Of a stretch of DNA of 64,000 nt, positions 59,043-64,000 are shown in pieces (within the stretch, counting starts at the first letter, position 1; every line of letters starts with the position of its first letter). The notes beneath the pieces are model-generated. The model worked only from the letters and a program-made list of their open reading frames with translations. It was not told the origin of the DNA and did not search any database. The translations under genes were made by a program, and so were the position numbers. The DNA comes from Saitoella complicata NRRL Y-17804 (taxonomy: Eukaryota; Ascomycota; Saitoellomycetes; Saitoellales; Saitoellaceae), in assembly GCF_001661265.1 (NCBI RefSeq), contig NW_017567000.1, positions 346,799-410,798 on the forward strand. Direction: 5' to 3'.

Positions 59043-59960
59043 ATGTCCAAACTCTCTACGGTCGACTTCTTCGCAAATTACAACGGCCACCTCCTCTCCC
59101 ACCTCTCCACCCTCCACACCCACCTCCGCTCCCAGAATCCCACGAGACCAATCGTTTTCTTCGCGGGTGATTCATCCCTCGACAATAAGCACTGGCTGTT
59201 TACAAAGGGAAAGTCAGATCCGGCGGCTTATCAAGATGAGAGGTGTGCGGGGCGAGCACCGGAGGCGTATGAGGGCGTGTTGGAGCCGGCACGGTGTATC
59301 AAAGACGTTGCATGGCATTTGAATAACGAAATCAACCCTGATGCTGTGGTACTGAATGCCGCAATTGAAGCCACGACACTGTCAGCGCGCTCCAAATTTT
59401 TGCTGGCACAAGACGAGTTCATCCGAGATAACATCACACCGAACGACTATCTCGTCGTCTCCGTCGGCGCAAACGATATCGTACTCGCTCCGTCAATGAG
59501 TACGATCACGCATATGGCGACGATGCTGCTCTCGCCTACAGCTCTGATCAACACTGGTCATGCTCCTGGTATGGGTTACTTCGTCCATATGTTCCGAGAC
59601 GAAGTTGCCGCGTACGTGAACAAGCTCGTGAGCAAAACCAAACCCAAAGCAGTGGTAGTCTGCATGATCTACAACCCCGGCCCACCAATATCATCGGGCG
59701 GCTGGGCAGATCATTCCCTCCAAAAACTCGGATACGACAGCACTCCCGCAAAGCTCCAAGCTGCGATCGGGAAAGTTTATGAGTTAGGTACGAAGGAGAT
59801 CAAGATTGAGGGCGTGAAGGTCGTTCCGTGTTTACTTGCGGATGCGTTGGATGGGACGGACGAGAGGGACTATGTGCAGAGGGTTGAGCCGAGCGTGGAA
59901 GGTGGGAAGAAGATGGCGGAGTTATTGGGGAGGGTTGTGAAGGAGGAGATGACGAGATAG
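59043..59960 (+). CDS. SGNH-hydrolase-like protein
   Basis: 305 aa from the ATG at 59043 (MSKLSTVDFFANYNGH), whose context (A at -3) is better than the in-frame ATG at 59016. Block I nucleophile motif: VFFAGDSSLDNKHW (GDS). Block III: VSVGANDIVLAP (GxND). A C-terminal DYVQRVEPS stretch replaces the usual D-x2-H, a feature I recall from an uncharacterised fungal/oomycete branch. These enzymes are esterases or lipases; this branch has no known substrate. The reading frame is open 70 codons further upstream without an ATG and encodes a transmembrane-like segment, so an N-terminal exon may have been missed (a weak GTGGCG donor at 58848 and CAG at 58920 would join a short leader). Confidence 0.7.
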   Translation: MSKLSTVDFFANYNGHLLSHLSTLHTHLRSQNPTRPIVFFAGDSSLDNKHWLFTKGKSDPAAYQDERCAGRAPEAYEGVLEPARCIKDVAWHLNNEINPDAVVLNAAIEATTLSARSKFLLAQDEFIRDNITPNDYLVVSVGANDIVLAPSMSTITHMATMLLSPTALINTGHAPGMGYFVHMFRDEVAAYVNKLVSKTKPKAVVVCMIYNPGPPISSGGWADHSLQKLGYDSTPAKLQAAIGKVYELGTKEIKIEGVKVVPCLLADALDGTDERDYVQRVEPSVEGGKKMAELLGRVVKEEMTR

Positions 59961-60862
59961 CGAGGGCACAGTAGAAGGGAGCCTGAGGCGTATTTCAAGT
60001 ATGAGTTCAATGGAGAACATACAACGAACGTCGTCAATCGTGAGCCGTAAGTCCCACGCATCCAGAACTCCACCACAACATTCGACGCCAAAGGGTTGGG
60101 CAGTCAGTTTGTTTAACACCCACAGATATAGCTGTAATGCATCGTTATGCTCGACCTTGATTGATAACCTTGATCGACTCAATGAACTGTAAGAGCTCTG
60201 TCAGATGTGGTGACTTGCCACGACTACTTATCGACGTCTACGTTGTGGGAATTCAATTATCATGATGCGCGGAGCTAGGGCTGCGGCGATGGTGAGCATT
60301 CCTTACGGCCCAAGACAAGGAAGACAAGCTTGAGAAGTACATAAGCAGAAGAAGTGTATTACTGCAGTCTCTCGATACCTTGTACACACCCTTAAACCCA
60401 CCACCCCCCTCACTTACGGTACCCAGTTTTCCACGTCCTTATCTATAGAAGCTTTTTTAAACTGATCACCTGTTTGTCAATGACATGAGTATATTCCGTG
60501 TATAATTGACAAGAATATCAAGTCTAAAGGTCGTAGGCCCGTAGTGTGAGAAATTAGTCCACACCGAAATACTTCTGCACTGGTAGCGCAGCATCTTACA
60601 GTTGTCAAACGCAGGTTCGTAAATTATTCTACTCGAACAAGCGGTTTGTTAATGGTAAACTTTACCAGCCCCCTCTCTGGTCACATCATGCGTGAGAACA
60701 ATGACGGAGCCGACGAGTGCGGCGGAGAACCGAACAAGGGTCCAGATAACACGGTCCGAGATCACACGACCCCATACACAGTTTACAGATGGGACTACGA
60801 GAGCTCGCTCCTATATAATGACCTCCTCGCATTGAGGAGACACTGTCAGTAACCCTGCCAAT
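59961..60862. other. Intergenic region with a degenerate tRNA-like relic
   Basis: 900 bp with no supported gene. Around 60575-60625 the sequence reads like a decayed tRNA: TGGTAGCGCAGC (60581-60592) and GGTTCGTAAA (from 60614) at A-box/B-box spacing, but T-arm and anticodon stems do not pair. The rest is AT-rich; the final ~200 bp are presumably the promoter of the next gene. Confidence 0.4.
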
Positions 60863-63117
60863 ATGGTCAATGTCAGCTGGAACGAACGTCTGGACAAGCA
60901 GCTCACCGCAATGGTGAGGATGAAGCAGGCGTACAAAGACATCGCCGATGTTCTGAACGCTGGAAATCCGGACCTGGAACTCACGGAGAAGGACTGCAGG
61001 GATCGTTATGACAATCACTTGTGGACGTCTTCGCACTCGACGTTTACCACTGGTCAGCAGGAAATCTTGAGGAACTTCTTGAAGACGGCTCAGTCGGCGA
61101 TCCAGGGAAAGACAGCTACGGAGATAGCTACCGAGTTCAAGAGGTTGGCTGAGACCGGTCAGCAAGACGAACATAAGGTTAAGAATGAAGATAATGTCAA
61201 AGAGGAGCATGGTGCTGGCCAAGCGAAGGGCGGGAAACGCAGCAATGGAGGAAAAGATATGGAGTCTGCAGCAGCTGTGAAGAAAGCCAAGAAAGGGTAC
61301 GTCAAGTTCTGGAGAGGTTGCTGGCTCTGTACATAATTGCTTACATGTCCTTCAGTGCTATCACTAATGCCGGCCACGCAACCCCAACTCCTCCGGTCTC
61401 CCCGCCTTCGGCGAAGCGTGGCAAGGCCGCGCCCGGAACAACGCGCAAAAAGCCCGCTGTGTCTATTCAAAGGCCTTCAACGGCGACTGCAAAGAAGAAT
61501 GCCCCGACTATACGCGATGAAAGTGATGAGAACTCTGTCACCCACACCAAAGAGTCAGAGGAGGAAGATGAGGCCGCGAAGAAAAGTACAGTCGTGAAGC
61601 AGGTGGTGACGAAACCGAAACCAACCACGACGAAGCCAACGGCCAAGTCTGCTCAGTCCGATATGACCAAGTCTATCGCGAAAGCGCCGGCGAAGACATC
61701 CGCCAAAACTCCTTTGGCCACCAAGAAGAGGAGCAAGGAGCATTATACGGATGAGGACAGTTACTCGGACGACAGCGTCGGAGCCAAGCCGCAACCAAAG
61801 AAGCCTAAAGGACCCGCAGCCAAGCCTTTGTTAGCAAGTGGTGAACCGAAAGGCAAGCAGGTCAAAACACCGACGTCAGCGGGGAAGACTGCGCCGGCTA
61901 AGAAACCTGTTGAGAAGCCCGTCACCAAACCCTCCAACGGCGGCCCCTTCAACTTGACGTCCTCAATGGAGCAAGTTGAAGCCAAGGTTATGGCGTTTCA
62001 GCAAGAACGGCTCGACAAGCAGAAGGCATCCTCTACTGTTCCGGAGCAGAGGGAGAGGACGGAGACAATTGGCAGGAGGTCAGTGACTGTCGCAATTAGC
62101 CCTGAGCCTGTTGGTGGGGATTATGCTCAGTTAGCGAAGGTTGCGGAGAAGCACGGGGATGACGATGAATCCGTTGAAGAAAGTCATGATGAGGAAGAGG
62201 AGGTTGGAGGAGAGGGTCGTGAAGGCGGCTCTCCAAAAGCTTCCGCTTCCTTCCAAATCTGCTTGACTTCAGCCGCAGGCGACACCTCAGAAGACAAGAA
62301 ACCAGTGAGGAAGACTCGACCCTTCCTCGGCTACGAATCCGATTCAGACGGCGAACCCGTCTACCAAAAACGTCCAGGCTACCGTGCCCAACAAGCCCAA
62401 GAGCAATGGGACGCATTCGCCGGAAAAGACGTGGACCACTTCTCCCAGATCTTCAAGACCGAGGACGGCGATCAGGTTGTCGGAACTTACACCGTCGGAG
62501 ATTTCGTGCTCATTCACACTTATGGTCCGGCAACCAACAAGACGTTGGAGGTCTGCGAGATCAAAGGGATCAGGCATAAGAGTGGGAAGGTTTATCAATT
62601 GCGGGTGAATATCTGTGCCCAGGTGTCTGAGCGGCGTGAGGTCGATGAGGAGAAGGAGTGGTGGCGGGGAAGTGGGGAGCATCTTTTGACGAAGGATGAA
62701 TATTTCTTTCACTGTTCGCGTCTCGATAATGACGAGGTCCGCCCGTTCTTTATCCAAGATGTGAGAACGGGTCTGTGGGTGCCGCATGGCCCCGACGACG
62801 AAGATTTTGATCCCGTCAGTCAACATTACTACGCTCGCCAACTCCTCCACCCCGATGGACATCTCGAACCGCCCACAGCCGGGCTTCCGAAGAGCAAATG
62901 CGTTTGTGCCGAACCAGATTGTATTGATGTAGATATGTACAAGTGTATGAGTACGGGTTGTGATAAGGTTTACCATGTGCATTGTTTACCGAAGAATGAG
63001 GAGGGGTTGAATGAGTGTACGGGTTGTCACCAAATGGAAACGTTGCAGGTTATGCCGATCGGGGAGGGAGAGGGGATGAGGCAGCTGACGAAAGCTATGA
63101 CTCCGCCGTCGGCTTAA
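60863..63117 (+). CDS. SANT/Myb-like - BAH - PHD chromatin protein
   Basis: Exons 60863-61296 and 61356-63117 (59-nt intron) give 731 aa. Residues ~4-55 form a Myb/SANT-like helix set: VSWNERLDKQLTAMVRM, then DIADVLN and DCRDRYDNHL, which mirrors the Myb third helix. A long Lys/Pro/Ala/Thr-rich disordered linker follows. A BAH domain lies at ~515-620: VGTYTVGDFVLIHTYG, VCEIKGIRHKSGKVYQLRVN, DEYFFHCSRLD and PFFIQDV. A PHD finger follows at ~659-703 with C-x-C, C-x4-C, H-x2-C and C-x2-C ligands. BAH-PHD proteins such as Neurospora EPR-1 read H3K27 methylation in facultative heterochromatin; whether this gene is that orthologue or another BAH-PHD factor is open. Confidence 0.85.
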
Positions 63118-63453
63118 GAAGGAGGCCAAAGTGGACGGAAATGCGGATCGCGGAGTAATATGGATATTGGTGCGCAGGAGGAGGACGAGGAGGAGGAGAG
63201 GATGAGAGGCGTCGCATACGTCTCTGCCTGTAGATTGTAGATTTACAGGGTATTGCTAATAGCTCAAGTCGTATCCCTACCCAGCCCAACAGCCCATACC
63301 CTCTCTTACCATCCGCTGCTTCAATACATCATCGACGTGTATCGCGCGGACTACGTAGTACTGCTGGTTGCAAAATGCTTGTCGCAGGGCCTAAAATCAC
63401 CCCTGCGCGTCTGACATCGACACTCCAACAAAACGCGTCATAACTCCATCAAT
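63118..63453. promoter_or_regulatory. Intergenic region before the right-edge gene
   Basis: 336 bp with no supported gene; it begins with a GGAGGACGAGGAGGA purine-rich stretch (63176-63200) and presumably includes the promoter of the right-edge gene. Confidence 0.4.
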
Positions 63454-64000
63454 ATGCCTCCTATGAAGCTGAGAGGAGCAGCCAAACAATCACTTCAGCT
63501 CAGGGCTTCAAGCCGCACCCCCAAACCCCCGCCTAGGCTCGAGGATGATTTGCGGTCAAGCCCCCCATCAAAACCACCCGCCAGGGTTAAACGTACCAAA
63601 ACAGTCATTGATCTCGAAATCGAAGACCCAGCTCCTGAACTTGTGAGTCAATACGATGATTTCATGGTTCAGGTTATCGTTACTAGGGAGCCGAAATTTA
63701 GGTATGCCCAAGGACCCTTCATGGTCAACCCCCTGAAAGAATGGGACTTTGTTCAACCACTATTGCTCGATCTCGCCCTCGAGGAGTTGCGTCAGGACCC
63801 TGTGGTCAAAGAGGGCATCAACATTCACTCCCTTACTCCCTACATTCAATGGAAAGTTGTACGCGGTCGTTCCAAGGATGCACCATGGTGTCGACTACGG
63901 CACCCCCTCGACTGGGAAGCATTCATCGAGGCCGTCAACACTGAGCGTATGGTACCTAAGATCGAGTGGACAGCTTTCATTCAAATCGATACGCGCTTCG
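63454..64000 (+). CDS. Unrecognised fungal protein, 5' part, running off the window
   Basis: An uninterrupted frame of 182 codons runs from ATG 63454 to the window end. The first ~60 residues are basic/Pro-rich (MPPMKLRGAAKQSLQLR..., KPPPRLEDDLRSS, KPPARVKRTKTVIDLE), nuclear-localisation-like. From ~65 the chain looks globular: QYDDFMVQVIV, PKFRYAQGPFMVNP, WDFVQPLLLDLALEELRQD, HSLTPYIQWKVVRGR, WCRLRHPLDWEAFIEAV, IEWTAFIQID. I recognise no family. Codon use is less biased than in the housekeeping genes here, which fits a weakly expressed or lineage-specific gene. A domesticated transposon-derived protein is possible but unsupported. Confidence 0.6.
   Translation, partial: MPPMKLRGAAKQSLQLRASSRTPKPPPRLEDDLRSSPPSKPPARVKRTKTVIDLEIEDPAPELVSQYDDFMVQVIVTREPKFRYAQGPFMVNPLKEWDFVQPLLLDLALEELRQDPVVKEGINIHSLTPYIQWKVVRGRSKDAPWCRLRHPLDWEAFIEAVNTERMVPKIEWTAFIQIDTRF

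Noticed and set aside
1-64000. Transposable elements, CRISPR arrays, rRNA genes or a biosynthetic gene cluster
   Set aside because: No terminal repeats, transposase or reverse-transcriptase motifs, direct-repeat/spacer arrays, rRNA-like sequence, or PKS/NRPS/terpene-synthase domains were seen.

Overview
This window is gene-dense nuclear DNA of a filamentous fungus, most likely a Pezizomycotina ascomycete; the class is unresolved. The evidence is: introns of 47-73 nt with GT(A/G)NGT donors and CTNAC/CTAAC branch points, zero to three introns per gene, short spacers, and typical fungal families (PRISE reductase, Vip1-type RRM protein, putative cyclase, Slc1 acyltransferase, ferric reductase, penicillin acyltransferase-like C45 hydrolase). 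I support 33 protein genes, two cut by the window edges. I see no convincing tRNA or rRNA gene, transposon, CRISPR array or phage. Genes alternate in strand, giving many divergent promoters and tail-to-tail 3' ends.

Layout. 0-12 kb: left-edge PAC2 (partial), mitochondrial enoyl-CoA hydratase, lysophosphatidate acyltransferase, RMA/RNF5-type ER E3 ligase, CBP20, Nup82, eIF4G. 12-21 kb: universal-stress-domain protein, Vip1-like RRM protein, PRISE reductase, putative cyclase, small hydrophilic protein, BTB-like protein, HUB1. 21-34 kb: TALE homeodomain protein, Dbp9, large probably mitochondrial DExH helicase, ABC1/ADCK2-like kinase-fold protein. 34-46 kb, mostly metabolic: isopenicillin-N acyltransferase-like hydrolase, ferric reductase, zinc alcohol dehydrogenase, glutaryl-CoA dehydrogenase, aldehyde dehydrogenase, and a divergent pair read as thymine 7-hydroxylase and iso-orotate decarboxylase. 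46-64 kb: small conserved protein, RNF220-like E3, cohesin Smc3, Rio1 kinase, berberine-bridge-type flavoenzyme, serine/threonine dehydratase-like PLP enzyme, SGNH hydrolase, SANT-BAH-PHD chromatin protein, and an unrecognised gene running off the right edge.

Most functionally suggestive blocks. (1) At 43.3-45.8 kb a 2-oxoglutarate dioxygenase and an amidohydrolase-type decarboxylase share a 243-bp promoter. Together they would convert thymine to iso-orotate and then uracil; both carry N-terminal extensions resembling mitochondrial presequences. (2) The last complete gene combines a Myb/SANT-like segment with a BAH domain and a PHD finger, the architecture of fungal facultative-heterochromatin readers. 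(3) The alcohol dehydrogenase promoter holds five TGCGG/CCGCA cores in inverted arrangement above a TATA box.

Gene models were spliced by hand from reading-frame continuity, splice motifs and recalled family conservation; no alignment or RNA data were available. Exon coordinates are given in each entry.
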